36,010 bases of DNA from Bacteroidaceae bacterium (GCA_024398665.1 JAKSIS010000023.1:1-36010), one strand, 5' to 3'; positions 15,317 to 25,486 are shown, counted from the first letter of the stretch. A program made the numbers and translations. The notes: generated from the letters alone by a model not told the origin.

Positions 15317-17412
15317 TGCTTGACCTTGAGCAGCGTGACGTCAAGTTTCTGACCGGCGTGGGCCCGGCGCGTGCCGCACTGCTGGCACAGGAACTGGAGA
15401 TACGCACGCTGCATGACCTTCTGTATTATTTTCCTTACAAATACATTGACCGCAGCCGCATATTCAGAATATGTGAAGTTGACGGTACCATGCCGTATAT
15501 CCAGCTGAAGGGCAGGATACTCAGTTTCGAACAGCTGGGCGAGGGACGCGGCAAACGTCTTGTCGCACATTTTTCTGACGGTACCGGCGTTGCGGACCTG
15601 GTATGGTTCCAGGGCATCAGATATACGCTTGACCGCTACCGCCCGAATGTTGAATATGTGGTGTTCGGAAAGCCGTCACTGTATAACGGGAGGGTGAACG
15701 TTTCTCACCCGGAGATAGACCTGGAGGCAAATCTGAATCTGTCCGAGATGGGCATGCAGCCCTATTACAATACTACGGAGAAGATGAAGAGGGCCGGTCT
15801 GAATTCAGCTGCCATGCGCAAGCTGATACGCAACCTGACGGACCTGATTGTGGAGCCGCTGCCCGAAACGCTGCCTGACTGGCTGCGTGACAGAGAGCAT
15901 CTTATGCCGCTGAATGATGCCCTGAAGGTCATACACAACCCGCATACCCCGCTTGAACTGCGCCTGGCCCAACTGCGCCTGAAATTTGACGAACTGTTCT
16001 ACGTGCAGCTGAATCTGGCCCGTTACAGCAGTGACCGCCAGCGCCGTTTCAAGGGTTTCGTGTTCAGCAGGATTGGTGAAAAATTCAATACATTTTACTC
16101 CCATAACCTGCCTTTCAGCCTTACCGGGGCACAGAAACGTGTCATAAAGGAGATAAGGTCCGATATGGGCAGCGGCCGGCAGATGAACCGTCTGCTTCAG
16201 GGCGATGTGGGCAGCGGCAAGACAATGGTTGCCCTGATGTCCATGCTCATTGCCATTGACAACGGGTATCAGACCTGCATCATGGCTCCTACGGAAATCC
16301 TGTCGGAGCAGCACTACCGAAACATGTGCCGTTACACGGAAGGGCTTGGAATAAGGGTGGAACTGCTTACCGGCAGTATCAGGGGCAAGCGCCGCGAAGC
16401 CATACTGAAAGGGCTTCTTGACGGCAGTGTGGACATACTGGTCAGCACCCATGCCGTTCTTGAGGACAATGTGGAATTCCACCGCATGGGATTTGTCGTG
16501 ATTGACGAACAGCACCGTTTCGGTGTAGCCCAGAGGGCCAGACTGTGGACCAAGAGCGACATGCCGCCACATGTGCTGGTTATGACTGCAACCCCCATAC
16601 CGCGCACTCTGGCCATGACCCTGTACGGTGATCTTGACGTGTCAGTCATTGACGAACTGCCTCCCGGCCGCAAACCCATACAGACTGAGCACCACTATGA
16701 CGGCAATCACGCATCGGTCTATGCTTTTCTGGAGCGCGAACTGAAGAAGGGACGTCAGGCGTACATTGTCTATCCGCTCATTGAGGAAAGTGAAAAGATT
16801 GATCTCAAGAACCTGGAGGAAGGGTACAGGACGGTCTGCGAACGTTTTTCAGGCTACAGTGTCAGCAAGGTTCACGGACGTATGAAACCGGCTGAAAAGG
16901 ATGCGGAAATGATGCGTTTCAAAAATGCTGAAACGCAGATACTGGTGGCCACGACTGTGATTGAAGTGGGGGTCGATGTACCCAACGCCAGCATTATGGT
17001 CATTGAGAACGCGAACCGGTTCGGGCTGTCCCAACTGCACCAGCTGCGCGGTCGCGTGGGCCGTGGTGCCGACCAGTCGTTCTGCCTGCTTGTGACTCCG
17101 TACCAGCTGTCAGAGGATACCCGCAAGCGCATAGACATAATGACTGCGACCTGTGACGGGTTCGAGATTGCTGAAGCAGACCTGAAACTTCGCGGACCGG
17201 GTGATTTGGAGGGGACACAGCAGAGCGGCATCGCCTTTGACCTGCGTCTGGCCAACCTGGCGCGTGACGGTGCTCTTATAGAACATGTAAGGAACATTGC
17301 CAGGGAAATCATTGCCGCTGACCCCGGACTGGCACGTGAGGAGAACGTCCTGATGGGGCGTGTTCTGCAGCGTCTCAAGAAAAGTCCCTTTGACTGGTCT
17401 TCAATATCGTAA
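15316..17412 (+). CDS. recG: ATP-dependent DNA helicase RecG
   Basis: This 698-residue superfamily 2 helicase reverses stalled replication forks and moves branched DNA. The N-terminal half contains the wedge/OB domain (about 60-140), followed by Walker A GDVGSGKT (296-303), DEQH box (397-400), the TATPIPRTLAM motif III region, and the C-terminal helicase block with VGVDVPNASIMVIENANRFGLSQLHQLRGRVGRG-type residues in sequence. Length is normal. The ATG overlaps the stop of the DJ-1 gene. A promoter for the next gene begins directly after its stop. Confidence 0.97.
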   Translation: MLDLEQRDVKFLTGVGPARAALLAQELEIRTLHDLLYYFPYKYIDRSRIFRICEVDGTMPYIQLKGRILSFEQLGEGRGKRLVAHFSDGTGVADLVWFQGIRYTLDRYRPNVEYVVFGKPSLYNGRVNVSHPEIDLEANLNLSEMGMQPYYNTTEKMKRAGLNSAAMRKLIRNLTDLIVEPLPETLPDWLRDREHLMPLNDALKVIHNPHTPLELRLAQLRLKFDELFYVQLNLARYSSDRQRRFKGFVFSRIGEKFNTFYSHNLPFSLTGAQKRVIKEIRSDMGSGRQMNRLLQGDVGSGKTMVALMSMLIAIDNGYQTCIMAPTEILSEQHYRNMCRYTEGLGIRVELLTGSIRGKRREAILKGLLDGSVDILVSTHAVLEDNVEFHRMGFVVIDEQHRFGVAQRARLWTKSDMPPHVLVMTATPIPRTLAMTLYGDLDVSVIDELPPGRKPIQTEHHYDGNHASVYAFLERELKKGRQAYIVYPLIEESEKIDLKNLEEGYRTVCERFSGYSVSKVHGRMKPAEKDAEMMRFKNAETQILVATTVIEVGVDVPNASIMVIENANRFGLSQLHQLRGRVGRGADQSFCLLVTPYQLSEDTRKRIDIMTATCDGFEIAEADLKLRGPGDLEGTQQSGIAFDLRLANLARDGALIEHVRNIAREIIAADPGLAREENVLMGRVLQRLKKSPFDWSSIS

Positions 17413-17420
17413 GAAAGAAC

Positions 17421-17428
17421 TATCTTTG
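17421..17428 (+). promoter_or_regulatory. -7 box of the M23 peptidase gene
   Basis: TATCTTTG matches TAnnTTTG and ends 25 bases before the ATG at 17454. It begins nine bases after the recG stop, so any -33 element lies inside recG. Confidence 0.65.
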
Positions 17429-17453
17429 CGGTTTGGAACTATAAAATAAAAAG

Positions 17454-18287
17454 ATGTCTTTCAGGTCCGCAATAAGATTGTTCTGCATGCTATCTGCACT
17501 GGCTGTACCGGCCGTGGTGACGGCACAGGATGCCGTGCCGCCCGTAGTGATGCCTGCCAGACCTATGGAAGTTGCAGTCATGCCGTCACGCCTGTCGCCC
17601 GGCATGTCAGTTGACCTGGACAATCCCGCAGCGTACCTGTATCCCACCTGGAGCAATACCAGCCTGTTCTCATATGATGATGCCGTACTGCCTGACTCAG
17701 TGTCCGTTTCAATGAAAGGCTGGTGCATGCCTACTGACAGCACCCGCATTACTGACACCTACGGATACCGTCCACGTCGCGGCCGCGTGCACCAGGGACT
17801 TGATGTGAAGGTCCTGACCGGTGACACCATACGTGCCGCATTTGACGGCAAGGTCCGCATTGCCCGATATGAACGCAGGGGGTACGGACACTATCTGGTG
17901 ATACGCCATCCCAACGGTCTGGAGACCGTATACGGCCATCTTTCCAAGAAGCTTGTTGGAGAAAACGACATTGTGCATGCCGGTGATCCCATAGGACTTG
18001 GTGGCAGTACAGGACGATCCACAGGGTCACATCTGCATTTTGAGACCCGTATTCTGGGCCAGGCCGTCAATCCGGCACTCATGTTCGATTTCCCGCATCA
18101 GACTGTAAAGACTGACATGTACGTGTATCAGAAGAATACAAGGGAGATATACTACAAGGTCCGCAGTGGGGACACCCTGTCGGGAATTGCTGCGAAGAAC
18201 GGGACGTCAGTGGCCAGCATATGCAAAATGAACGGCATTGCGCGCAATGCCACAATCAGGGTGGGGCAGACACTCAGGGTAAACTAA
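17454..18287 (+). CDS. M23 peptidase with C-terminal LysM
   Basis: This 277-residue exported protein has a signal peptide (cleavage likely after TAQ near residue 25), an M23/LytM endopeptidase domain (about 105-207) and a C-terminal LysM peptidoglycan-binding domain (about 233-276, beginning YYKVRSGDTLSGIAAKNG). All zinc and catalytic positions are visible: H113 and D117 in HQGLDVK, H162 in YGHL, and H193/H195 in HLHF. It is therefore expected to be an active cell-wall hydrolase rather than a degenerate activator. It has its own promoter; a DUF1599 gene follows after 13 bases. Confidence 0.92.
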   Translation: MSFRSAIRLFCMLSALAVPAVVTAQDAVPPVVMPARPMEVAVMPSRLSPGMSVDLDNPAAYLYPTWSNTSLFSYDDAVLPDSVSVSMKGWCMPTDSTRITDTYGYRPRRGRVHQGLDVKVLTGDTIRAAFDGKVRIARYERRGYGHYLVIRHPNGLETVYGHLSKKLVGENDIVHAGDPIGLGGSTGRSTGSHLHFETRILGQAVNPALMFDFPHQTVKTDMYVYQKNTREIYYKVRSGDTLSGIAAKNGTSVASICKMNGIARNATIRVGQTLRVN

Positions 18288-18300
18288 AACTATTTTAACC

Positions 18301-18873
18301 ATGTGTGAAATGTGTGAGAAGAAGAAACAGAGACCTGACACGAACAGTCAGTTTGAGGATATCATAGCAATGTGCCGTGCCCTGTACGTGAAGAAGCTTC
18401 AGGACTATGGCGCTTCATGGCGTATCATGCGGCCTGAGTCCCTTACGGACCAGATTTTCATCAAGGCAAAGCGCATACGTTCGATTGAGGTCAAAGGCGT
18501 GTCTCTCATTGATGAGGGCATACGCTCCGAACTCATAGGCATAGTGAACTACGGAATCATAGCGCTTATCCAGCTGGAGCACGGTTATTCAGATACTGTC
18601 GATGCCGATGCCGAATGGGCGGTAAGGGAATATGACAAGTACGCACAGGCCGCTCTGGAACTGATGAAGAAAAAGAACCATGACTATGACGAGGCATGGC
18701 GCGGAATGCGTACCACTTCATACACGGACCTTATCCTGACAAAGATAAACCGCACAAAGGAGATAGAGAGCCATAACGGCCGTACGGTAGTGTCCGAGGG
18801 CATTGACGCCAATTACATGGATATGATAAACTACGCCGTTTTCGGCCTGATAAAAATAAAGTTCGGGGAATGA
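18301..18873 (+). CDS. Tandem DUF1599 protein
   Basis: This 190-residue cytoplasmic protein consists of two copies of the DUF1599 (nucleotide modification associated) domain, at about residues 17-98 and 113-190. The copies share the pattern K-x-x-DY-x-x-x-W-x-x-MR followed by TD-x-I-x-x-K-x-x-R-x-x-x-I and a C-terminal G-x-x-x-x-x-x-x-x-x-NY helix, so it is an internal duplication. Members are linked by bioinformatics to nucleotide modification, but no reaction is established. Its last four bases overlap the start of the DoxX-like gene (ATGA), so the two probably act together or are at least co-translated. Confidence 0.88.
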   Translation: MCEMCEKKKQRPDTNSQFEDIIAMCRALYVKKLQDYGASWRIMRPESLTDQIFIKAKRIRSIEVKGVSLIDEGIRSELIGIVNYGIIALIQLEHGYSDTVDADAEWAVREYDKYAQAALELMKKKNHDYDEAWRGMRTTSYTDLILTKINRTKEIESHNGRTVVSEGIDANYMDMINYAVFGLIKIKFGE

Positions 18874-20000
18874 CGCGAAACGGATACGAATCGAAGAGCA
18901 TGCCGGCAAGGGTCGCTGTGAACACCTGCCGCATTGTCCTTGGCCTGACATTCATGTTCTCAGGTATCGTGAAGGCTGTGGACCCCATGGGTACGCAGAT
19001 AAAGATATCGGACTACATGTACGCTTTCGGACTGGGGGGCACGCTTCTGGATTCGACCATGCTGATCATGGCCTGTCTGCTGGCCGGCATGGAGCTGCTT
19101 CTTGGGGTATATATGACCCTTGGCACCTATGTGCGCGGCACATCCCTGCTGCTTCTCATAGCAATGGCTGTGTTTACTCCGTTCACGCTTTATCTGGCAC
19201 TGAAGAATCCGGTCGAGGACTGCGGCTGCTTTGGCGATGCCGTGATTCTGAGCAACTGGCAGACATTTCTGAAGAACGTTTTCCTGCTTCTGCTCTCCGT
19301 GACGGTATTCGTGTGGAAGAAGCATGTGGTGCCTTTCGTGAGCGAGAAACGGCAGTGGATTGTCACTGTCGTGTATGTGCTGATAGCAGTGCGTTTCATG
19401 ATCGGAAACATAAACCATCTGCCCGCAATTGATTTCCGCCCATACAAGGTGGGCACAGACCTGCGTGATGAAGTGCTGGTGAAGGGCAATCCTGAAATGT
19501 CAGACTTCTTCATAATGAATTCCGATATGGATGACCTTACGGACAGCATACTTTCCGCAGAATGGACCTTCCTGCTGGTGGCTCCGCATCTTGAGGATGC
19601 CAGCGAAGGGAATCTGGACAGGATTGACGATGTGTATGACTACTGTCAGATGCACGGGTATTCCATGTACGGCCTGACGGCCAGCGGGCGCCGCGCAATA
19701 AGGACGTGGACAGAGAACACAGGTGCCGAATATGAATTCATGCACTGTGATGAGATACCGCTGCAGACCATGGTCCGTTCCAATCCGGGCATGGTGCTGC
19801 TAAGGAACGGCCGCATTGTGAACAAATGGAGCCATCTGGACATTCCGGGGGACGATGTCCTGACCGCAAGGCTTGACGAACTGCAGTCCGTCATGCCCGG
19901 GAACGACCCCTTGAGGACCACCGGCGGCGTGGTGCTTCTGTTCCTGCTGCCCATGCTGGCCATAGTACTGATAGACACTTTGAAACGAATGATTCTATAA
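18870..20000 (+). CDS. DoxX/MauE-like membrane protein with thioredoxin-like tail
   Basis: This 376-residue protein has a four-helix DoxX/MauE-type membrane core (about residues 20-155) with the signature DCGCFGD (117-123, cysteines 118 and 120). A further helix follows near 165-180, and a soluble region (about 190-340) resembles a thioredoxin/peroxiredoxin-like fold but has no CxxC motif. A final membrane helix lies at 350-370. The CGCFG cysteines suggest disulfide or quinone redox chemistry in the membrane, an inference only. It overlaps the DUF1599 gene and precedes tpiA by 20 bases, an arrangement found in many Bacteroidales. Confidence 0.85.
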   Translation: MTRNGYESKSMPARVAVNTCRIVLGLTFMFSGIVKAVDPMGTQIKISDYMYAFGLGGTLLDSTMLIMACLLAGMELLLGVYMTLGTYVRGTSLLLLIAMAVFTPFTLYLALKNPVEDCGCFGDAVILSNWQTFLKNVFLLLLSVTVFVWKKHVVPFVSEKRQWIVTVVYVLIAVRFMIGNINHLPAIDFRPYKVGTDLRDEVLVKGNPEMSDFFIMNSDMDDLTDSILSAEWTFLLVAPHLEDASEGNLDRIDDVYDYCQMHGYSMYGLTASGRRAIRTWTENTGAEYEFMHCDEIPLQTMVRSNPGMVLLRNGRIVNKWSHLDIPGDDVLTARLDELQSVMPGNDPLRTTGGVVLLFLLPMLAIVLIDTLKRMIL

Positions 20001-20020
20001 ACACTTTAATACTTATTGAA

Positions 20021-20782
20021 ATGAGAAAGAAAATTGTTGCCGGTAACTGGAAGATGAACAAGAATCTTCAGGATGGTATTGCTCTTGCAACAGAGCTGAA
20101 TGATGTTTTGGCAGCTGAAAAGCCCAACTGCGACGTGATCATAGGAACACCTTTCATTCACCTTGCAAAGATTTCAGACATCATTGACCACAATGTTATC
20201 GGACTTTCTGCCGAAAACTGTGCTGACAAGGCTTCAGGAGCCTTTACCGGTGAAGTTTCAGCTGAGATGGTGAAGTCAACAGGTGCCGAATATGTTATTC
20301 TGGGCCATTCCGAACGCCGTGAATACTATCACGAGACTTATGACATTCTCAAGGAGAAGGTCCTGCTGGCACTGGCTAACGGTCTGAAGGTCATTTTCTG
20401 CATAGGCGAATCACTGGAAGAGCGTGAGAAGGGAATCCAGAACCAGATTGTCAAGGCTGAACTTGAGGGTTCGGTATTCAACCTGAGCGCTGAAGAGTTT
20501 GCAAACATCACGATTGCATATGAACCCATCTGGGCTATCGGAACCGGCAAGACCGCTACCGCTGACCAGGCTGAAGAGATACACGCATACATCCGTTCAG
20601 TCATTGCTGAAAAGTACGGCAAGCAGGTTGCAGAGGACACTTCAATCCTTTACGGCGGTTCATGCAAGGCTTCAAATGCTCCTGAACTGTTCTCAAAGGT
20701 TGACATTGACGGCGGTCTGATTGGCGGCGCTTCTCTGAAGGTCGCTGACTTCAAGGGCATAATCGACGCCTGGAAGAAGTAA
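20021..20782 (+). CDS. tpiA: Triosephosphate isomerase
   Basis: This 253-residue glycolytic enzyme interconverts dihydroxyacetone phosphate and glyceraldehyde 3-phosphate. The N-terminal NWKMNK gives catalytic K11, H96 lies in ILGHSERR, and E168 in [14 protein letters not shown] (loop 6). The phosphate-binding LYGGSCK and GGLIGGASL blocks follow. Codon choice looks different from its neighbours, with more AAG/CTT/GCT and fewer rare triplets, as expected of a highly expressed gene. It sits inside the DUF1599-DoxX-SPOR-folE cluster, 20 bases after DoxX. Confidence 0.98.
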   Translation: MRKKIVAGNWKMNKNLQDGIALATELNDVLAAEKPNCDVIIGTPFIHLAKISDIIDHNVIGLSAENCADKASGAFTGEVSAEMVKSTGAEYVILGHSERREYYHETYDILKEKVLLALANGLKVIFCIGESLEEREKGIQNQIVKAELEGSVFNLSAEEFANITIAYEPIWAIGTGKTATADQAEEIHAYIRSVIAEKYGKQVAEDTSILYGGSCKASNAPELFSKVDIDGGLIGGASLKVADFKGIIDAWKK

Positions 20783-20814
20783 GGTAAACACGGCTGCGGC
20801 CATAAGAAAAAGAT

Positions 20815-21267
20815 ATGAAACAGACAGGATTGCTGCTTTTCCTGCTCCTCACCACAGCTCTGGCCAGTGCCCAGGAAAGGACACTGGTCAGGGATCTGGA
20901 GAGGGATGTCCCAGGTAAGGGTACGGTGCACATTGAAAGTGACGCACGTCTGGACAGCCTGATCGGATATGTTTCCGATGCGCTGACCGGAACCCGCATC
21001 AAGGCGACAGGATACCGTATCCAGGTCTTTGCCGGCAACAATACGCGTGCGGCCAAGGAACAGGCAACGGAAATTGACAAATACATTCGTGCCAATTATC
21101 CTGACCTGCCGGTATACACCATGTTCAAGTCACCGCGCTGGTTATGTGTCGTAGGTGATTTCCTCTATTACGAGGAGGCCTATGAGACTATGAGAAAACT
21201 GAAGAAGGAAACGCCCTACAAGGGCATAATCATTTTACGCAAACAGGAGATCAAAGTTCCGCTATGA
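20815..21267 (+). CDS. SPOR domain exported protein
   Basis: This 150-residue protein has a signal peptide ([20 protein letters not shown], cleavage after about residue 18) and a C-terminal SPOR domain (about 65-145) with the start [22 protein letters not shown] domains bind denuded glycan strands of septal peptidoglycan, so a periplasmic role at the wall or division site is likely. The last four bases overlap folE (ATGA). Its position between tpiA and folE is conserved among relatives and does not itself suggest a pathway. Confidence 0.9.
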   Translation: MKQTGLLLFLLLTTALASAQERTLVRDLERDVPGKGTVHIESDARLDSLIGYVSDALTGTRIKATGYRIQVFAGNNTRAAKEQATEIDKYIRANYPDLPVYTMFKSPRWLCVVGDFLYYEEAYETMRKLKKETPYKGIIILRKQEIKVPL

Positions 21268-21854
21268 GCAGTCTGATACCCTATTCCGATGAGGAGAGCC
21301 CGCAGTTCCTGGCTCTTAAGAGGCATTACGAAGAGATATTGAAGATCATTGAACCGGACGCAGGCCGTGAGGGCCTTGTCCGTACGCCGCTGCGTGTCGC
21401 CAAGACACTTCTCGATTTCACCAGCGGCTACAGTATTGATCCCGCCGCCATACTTCAAAGCGCCATGTTCCATGAGGACTACAGCCAGATGGTCATAGTC
21501 AAGGATATAGACTTCTACTCCCTGTGCGAACACCACATGCTTCCTTTCTACGGAAAGGCCCATGTGGCCTACATTCCCAACGGAAGGATTACCGGCCTGA
21601 GCAAGATTGCGCGTGTGGTCGATGCGTTCGCACGCCGTCTTCAGGTTCAGGAGCGCATGACGTCTCAGATAAAGGACTGCATTCAGGAGACTCTGCAGCC
21701 GCTGGGCGTGATGGTTGTCATTGAGGCCAGCCACATGTGCATGCAGATGCGCGGTGTCGAGAAGCAGAACTCGATCACAACTACATCGGATTTCACGGGA
21801 GCATTCAAACAGGCCAAGACCCGTGAGGAATTCATGAATCTGATCAAACGCTGA
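21264..21854 (+). CDS. folE: GTP cyclohydrolase I
   Basis: This 196-residue enzyme opens GTP to make 7,8-dihydroneopterin triphosphate, the first step of folate (and queuosine-type) pterin synthesis. Zinc ligands are C88 and H91 in [12 protein letters not shown] and C159 in SHMCMQMRG. The [20 protein letters not shown] helix and the [11 protein letters not shown] substrate loop are typical of the FolE1 family. It overlaps the SPOR gene by four bases and, at its end, overlaps the convergent dnaG stop by eleven bases. Confidence 0.97.
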   Translation: MSSLIPYSDEESPQFLALKRHYEEILKIIEPDAGREGLVRTPLRVAKTLLDFTSGYSIDPAAILQSAMFHEDYSQMVIVKDIDFYSLCEHHMLPFYGKAHVAYIPNGRITGLSKIARVVDAFARRLQVQERMTSQIKDCIQETLQPLGVMVVIEASHMCMQMRGVEKQNSITTTSDFTGAFKQAKTREEFMNLIKR

Positions 21855-23853
21855 TTACGCGGTCACCCAGTTTGCGGGCCAGTTCATTCCGGGCCCGCAC
21901 AAGGGTCTGATAACGTGCCTGCAGTTCCGCAATGTCAGTTGTGGAGTTGTCCTGCAGCTGTTTTTCCACTTTCTTTATTTCATAACGTACCACTTCCAGC
22001 TGGTAGTCAGCCATAATGTGCGACGTCAGTTCGAACAGACGGTCTGAGTCACTTGTGGGCTGGCTCTTGTCAAACATGGAACTCAGCTGGTAGCGTTCTT
22101 CAATGAGACTGGCTGCTGTCAGGCTTACAAAACTCTCAGGATGCGAAACGAAATAGCGTTCGCTGCTGAATCCTTCATCCGTGCAGTGTTCGCGGAACAG
22201 TTCCAGTATGCGTCGGTAGACAGGATGGTGGAATTCCAGACTGTCATTTTCAAGTGAGAGACTGATGAACATCCCGACCGTCAGTGCCTGCGGCCCGTCT
22301 TCCCCATCCATCATGCAGTATGTGCTGTCGCCGAACCTTACGATAAGCTGTGAGAGCAGGCGCTCCCGGTCCATTATCGGACCCAGATCCTGGCGCTTGA
22401 GCGCACGTATCTCCTCACGCAGACGGTCTTCGGGCGAGAGTTCGGGCTGATTCTGTTCCGGAGCGTCCTGAACGGTTCCGGGGCCGGCATCGGGACCGCT
22501 TGATTCAGCTTGTGGTGCAGGTTCCGGCTGCCGTACGTTTTCCTGTGCCTGTTCGCGCTGGCGGCGGTTGACGTCATTTATGAGCAGCCGTTCGTCAATC
22601 TTCATTATCTGGCTGCACTCCGTAATGTATACGGAACGGACAATCGGGTCCTGAATGACCGATATGCTGCGTGTTATTTCCTTGATGAGTTCGGAACGGG
22701 CGTACGGGTCGTCACCGGCTCCGTCCATGAGCAGGCGTACCTTGAAACGTATGAAGTCAACCTGATGCGATTCTATGTATTCCTGGAACTGTGTGGCGGT
22801 GTGGCTCTGCGCGAAACTGTCAGGGTCTTCACCGTCGGGCAGCAGCAGGACCTTGACGTTCATGCCTTCGGCAAGAAGCATGTCGATACCCCTTATCGAG
22901 GCCTTGATGCCTGCCTTGTCTCCGTCATACAGAACTGTTATGTTGTTGGTGAACCTGTGTATGAGACGTATCTGTCCGGGAGTCAGGGACGTGCCGCTTG
23001 AAGCTACCACGTTCTCAACTCCTGACTGGAACATGGAAATGACATCGGCGTAGCCTTCAACAAGGAAACAGCGGTCCTTGCGCACTATGGCCTGCTTGGC
23101 GAAATACAGTCCGTAAAGTTCCCGGCTCTTGGAATAGATGGCCGATTCCGGTGAATTGACGTATTTGGCCACTTTGGCATCGGACTTCATTACACGCCCG
23201 CCGAAAGCTACAATCTTTCCTGACAGGGAATGGACAGGAAAAATGACGCGCCCCCAGAAACGGTCGCGCAGGGTGCCGTCTTCCTTCTCATAGCAGATAC
23301 CGGTTTTAAGAAGACTGTCTTTTGTATATCCTTTTGACAATGCGGCACGGGCGGTGGAATCAGACTCTTCCGGGCAGTAGCCCAACTGGAACTTGTCAAT
23401 AATGTCATCACGAAAACCCCTTTTGCGGAAGTAGGCCATTCCTATGGCTACTCCTTTAGGTGTGTTACGCAGCGTGTCCATGTAATAGTCACGTGCGAAC
23501 TGGTTTGTGATGAACAGTGATTCCCTTTCGTTTTGTAAGGCTTTTTCGCTATCGGTCAGTTCTCTTCTCTGGAACGGGATCCCGTATTTGTCAGCCAGCC
23601 ATCCGGCCGCATCATGGAAAGACATCTGTTCGTGCTCCATCAGGAAATGGATGGCATTGCCGCCCTTGCCGCAGCTGAAGCACTTGCATATTCCCTTTGA
23701 CGGGGAGACGTAGAACGAAGGGGTCTTCTCATTGTGGAACGGACAAAGTCCGACATAGTTGACGCCGCGTTTGCGCAGTGTCACGAACTGTGATACCACG
23801 TCAACTATTCCTGCCGCGTCAAGTATGCGTTCTATGGTCAGCTGGTCAATCAT
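21844..23853 (-). CDS. dnaG: DNA primase
   Basis: This 669-residue primase makes RNA primers for replication. The N-terminal zinc ribbon has C37, H40, C58 and C61 (CPFH and CFSC). The catalytic core includes the GGRVM region and the TOPRIM Glu in [10 protein letters not shown], followed by [13 protein letters not shown] with its Asp pair. The C-terminal helicase-binding part is divergent, preceded by a Gln/Pro/Glu-rich linker (about 430-480). It is read leftward as a single gene and converges on folE with overlapping 3' ends. A -7 box lies 25 bases upstream. Confidence 0.96.
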   Translation of the reverse strand: MIDQLTIERILDAAGIVDVVSQFVTLRKRGVNYVGLCPFHNEKTPSFYVSPSKGICKCFSCGKGGNAIHFLMEHEQMSFHDAAGWLADKYGIPFQRRELTDSEKALQNERESLFITNQFARDYYMDTLRNTPKGVAIGMAYFRKRGFRDDIIDKFQLGYCPEESDSTARAALSKGYTKDSLLKTGICYEKEDGTLRDRFWGRVIFPVHSLSGKIVAFGGRVMKSDAKVAKYVNSPESAIYSKSRELYGLYFAKQAIVRKDRCFLVEGYADVISMFQSGVENVVASSGTSLTPGQIRLIHRFTNNITVLYDGDKAGIKASIRGIDMLLAEGMNVKVLLLPDGEDPDSFAQSHTATQFQEYIESHQVDFIRFKVRLLMDGAGDDPYARSELIKEITRSISVIQDPIVRSVYITECSQIMKIDERLLINDVNRRQREQAQENVRQPEPAPQAESSGPDAGPGTVQDAPEQNQPELSPEDRLREEIRALKRQDLGPIMDRERLLSQLIVRFGDSTYCMMDGEDGPQALTVGMFISLSLENDSLEFHHPVYRRILELFREHCTDEGFSSERYFVSHPESFVSLTAASLIEERYQLSSMFDKSQPTSDSDRLFELTSHIMADYQLEVVRYEIKKVEKQLQDNSTTDIAELQARYQTLVRARNELARKLGDRVISV

Positions 23854-23878
23854 GCGTTCCTTTGTGATTCGGGGACAG

Positions 23879-23886
23879 CAAAAATA
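23879..23886 (-). promoter_or_regulatory. -7 box of dnaG
   Basis: The minus strand reads TATTTTTG, matching TAnnTTTG, and ends 25 bases before the dnaG ATG at 23853. No clear -33 element is visible. Confidence 0.55.
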
Positions 23887-23930
23887 CTAAAAATGGCCTT
23901 TAGCTTCGCTATTTCTTGAAGTAAAAGCAG

Positions 23931-23938
23931 TAAATTTG
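23931..23938 (+). promoter_or_regulatory. -7 box of the HTH-to-ruvB operon
   Basis: TAAATTTG matches TAnnTTTG and would give a leader of about 58 bases before the ATG at 24002. This is the only strong match upstream of the seven-gene run that ends with ruvB. Confidence 0.55.
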
Positions 23939-24001
23939 CGCTTTATTGGTAGAAAATGATTTACTTTGTAGAACCAAATTTGTGCAATTAATATTACTAC
24001 T

Positions 24002-24433
24002 ATGGCAGAAGAAGAAAAGAAACCTTACAAGATTAGGGAGAAGGTAGAAAAAGACGCTGATTACAGGAATCTCATCCGTGCTGAACTTGCCGATGACCTG
24101 TATGACAAGATTCTTACAATTATTGTAGCCCAGAAGAAATACCGCGATCCCGAATATTCGGCAAAACAGCTGGCAAAGGATCTGGACACGAATCCCAGAT
24201 ATCTTTCAGCTGTCATCAATTCCAGATTCGGAATGAACTATTCGTGTCTGGTGAACGAATGCAGGGTACGTGATGCGGCCCATATGCTGGTTGACAAGCG
24301 TTTTGCTGACAAGACTATGGAGGAGATAGGAATGATGTGCGGTTTTGCCAACCGTCAGTCATTCTACGCTTCATTCTACAAGATAAAGGGTGAGGCCCCC
24401 CACCAGTACAAGAAGAAACACCAGGTAAAATAA
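24002..24433 (+). CDS. AraC-type helix-turn-helix protein
   Basis: This 143-residue protein is essentially a stand-alone AraC/XylS DNA-binding domain. It has a charged N-terminal tail (residues 1-35), then two helix-turn-helix units: SAKQLAKDLDTNPRYLSAVI (about 53-72) and the second near 100-135 ending FYASFYKIKGEAPHQYKKK, which fits the AraC signature. No sensor or membrane domain is attached, so what it senses is unknown. It is first in the run leading to fur, purA and ruvB, which is suggestive of autoregulation, but this is inference. Confidence 0.87.
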   Translation: MAEEEKKPYKIREKVEKDADYRNLIRAELADDLYDKILTIIVAQKKYRDPEYSAKQLAKDLDTNPRYLSAVINSRFGMNYSCLVNECRVRDAAHMLVDKRFADKTMEEIGMMCGFANRQSFYASFYKIKGEAPHQYKKKHQVK

Positions 24434-24444
24434 CCATTTCTGCG

Positions 24445-25011
24445 ATGACTGTACAGGAACAGGTGCTCGAAATAAAGCGGATGCTCAGGCTGGAGATGAA
24501 CGGCGAAGCGTCCAGGAGCATGAGGGAGTCCGGCATAGGATACGGACTCAATTTCGGAGTCGGGCTTCCCGGTCTGAAGGAAATCGCAGGACATTTTGAT
24601 AAGGACAGCGCGCTGGCACAGGTTCTGTGGAAGGAGAATGTACGCGAATGCCGGATGCTTGCAGCGCTGATATATCCGCAGGAGCAGTTCCTGCCGGACC
24701 TTGCTGACATTTGGGTCAGCCAGATTGAATATCCTGATCTTGCCGAGGTATGTTCCATGTACCTTTTCAGCAGGATGAAGGATGCATCAGGTACGGCATT
24801 CCGATGGATTGCCTCCGGAAACGATATGGTACAGTACTGCGGTTTCCTGACCATGGCGCATCTCCTGCGTCAGGGGCGTGAAATGGAGACCCGGTATGCT
24901 ATGGAACTCAGGGACCAGGCGGCAGCGGCTGCCGGTGGCGGGAGTGTGCTTCCGGCGCAGGCTGCGGTGACGGTTCTGGGAATTATGGATGGAATGAATG
25001 GACAGGGCTGA
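24445..25011 (+). CDS. DNA alkylation repair-like (HEAT-like) protein
   Basis: This 188-residue alpha-helical protein resembles the AlkD/DNA alkylation repair family found in Bacteroidetes, built from HEAT-like helical pairs. Visible features are FGVGLPGLKEIA, the WKENVRECRMLAALI helix (a typical W-x-x-x-x-R-E-x-R/A family stretch) and the later FRWIASGNDMVQYCGFL helix. Catalytic residues of AlkD are not clearly aligned, so repair activity is uncertain. It starts 11 bases after the HTH gene and overlaps the Fur-like gene by 14 bases, so it is co-translated with it. Confidence 0.7.
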   Translation: MTVQEQVLEIKRMLRLEMNGEASRSMRESGIGYGLNFGVGLPGLKEIAGHFDKDSALAQVLWKENVRECRMLAALIYPQEQFLPDLADIWVSQIEYPDLAEVCSMYLFSRMKDASGTAFRWIASGNDMVQYCGFLTMAHLLRQGREMETRYAMELRDQAAAAAGGGSVLPAQAAVTVLGIMDGMNGQG

Positions 25012-25486
25012 AGAACTCAGGCAGGTAAGACAGGCTCTGTCAGATTACCTGCACATACATGGCTACAGGAGCACACCTGAACGGTTCGCTCTTCTTGAAG
25101 CCATATACATGACAGACGGAATATTCAACCCCGAAAAGCTGCTGGCTGACATGGAGGCCAGGAAGACGCTCAGGGTGTGCCGGGCTACGGTTTACAACAA
25201 CCTGGGGCTGTTTGAAGATGCCGGACTGGTCAGAAAACTGATGCTGAACGGTGAGTCGGGCTACGAAAAACTGTGGCACAACCAGTTCGGCATACGTCTT
25301 GTGTGCACATCCTGCGGGAAAGTCACCGAATGCGGTGACGAAAAGGTCAGGCACCAGATTGAGGACATGAAGAAGAAACGTTTCACCATGACAGGGTGGT
25401 CGCTGAATCTCTATGGACTCTGTTCCAAATGTCAGGCTGCATTCAAGCGCAAACAGAAGAAACTATTGGACAAGACACAAAAATAA
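24998..25486 (+). CDS. Fur-family transcriptional regulator
   Basis: This 162-residue protein has the Fur winged helix (about residues 10-85, with RSTPERFALLEAIY and ATVYNNLGLFEDAGLV) and two structural zinc CxxC pairs, C103/C106 and C142/C145. In place of the His-rich segment (HHDH) that precedes the first CxxC in classical Fur it reads WHNQFGIRLVC, so key metal-sensing ligands appear to be missing. It is therefore a Fur superfamily member of uncertain inducer, perhaps a PerR/Zur-like or atypical form; I do not assign fur. It overlaps the upstream gene by 14 bases and ends three bases before purA. Confidence 0.87.
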   Translation: MDRAEELRQVRQALSDYLHIHGYRSTPERFALLEAIYMTDGIFNPEKLLADMEARKTLRVCRATVYNNLGLFEDAGLVRKLMLNGESGYEKLWHNQFGIRLVCTSCGKVTECGDEKVRHQIEDMKKKRFTMTGWSLNLYGLCSKCQAAFKRKQKKLLDKTQK

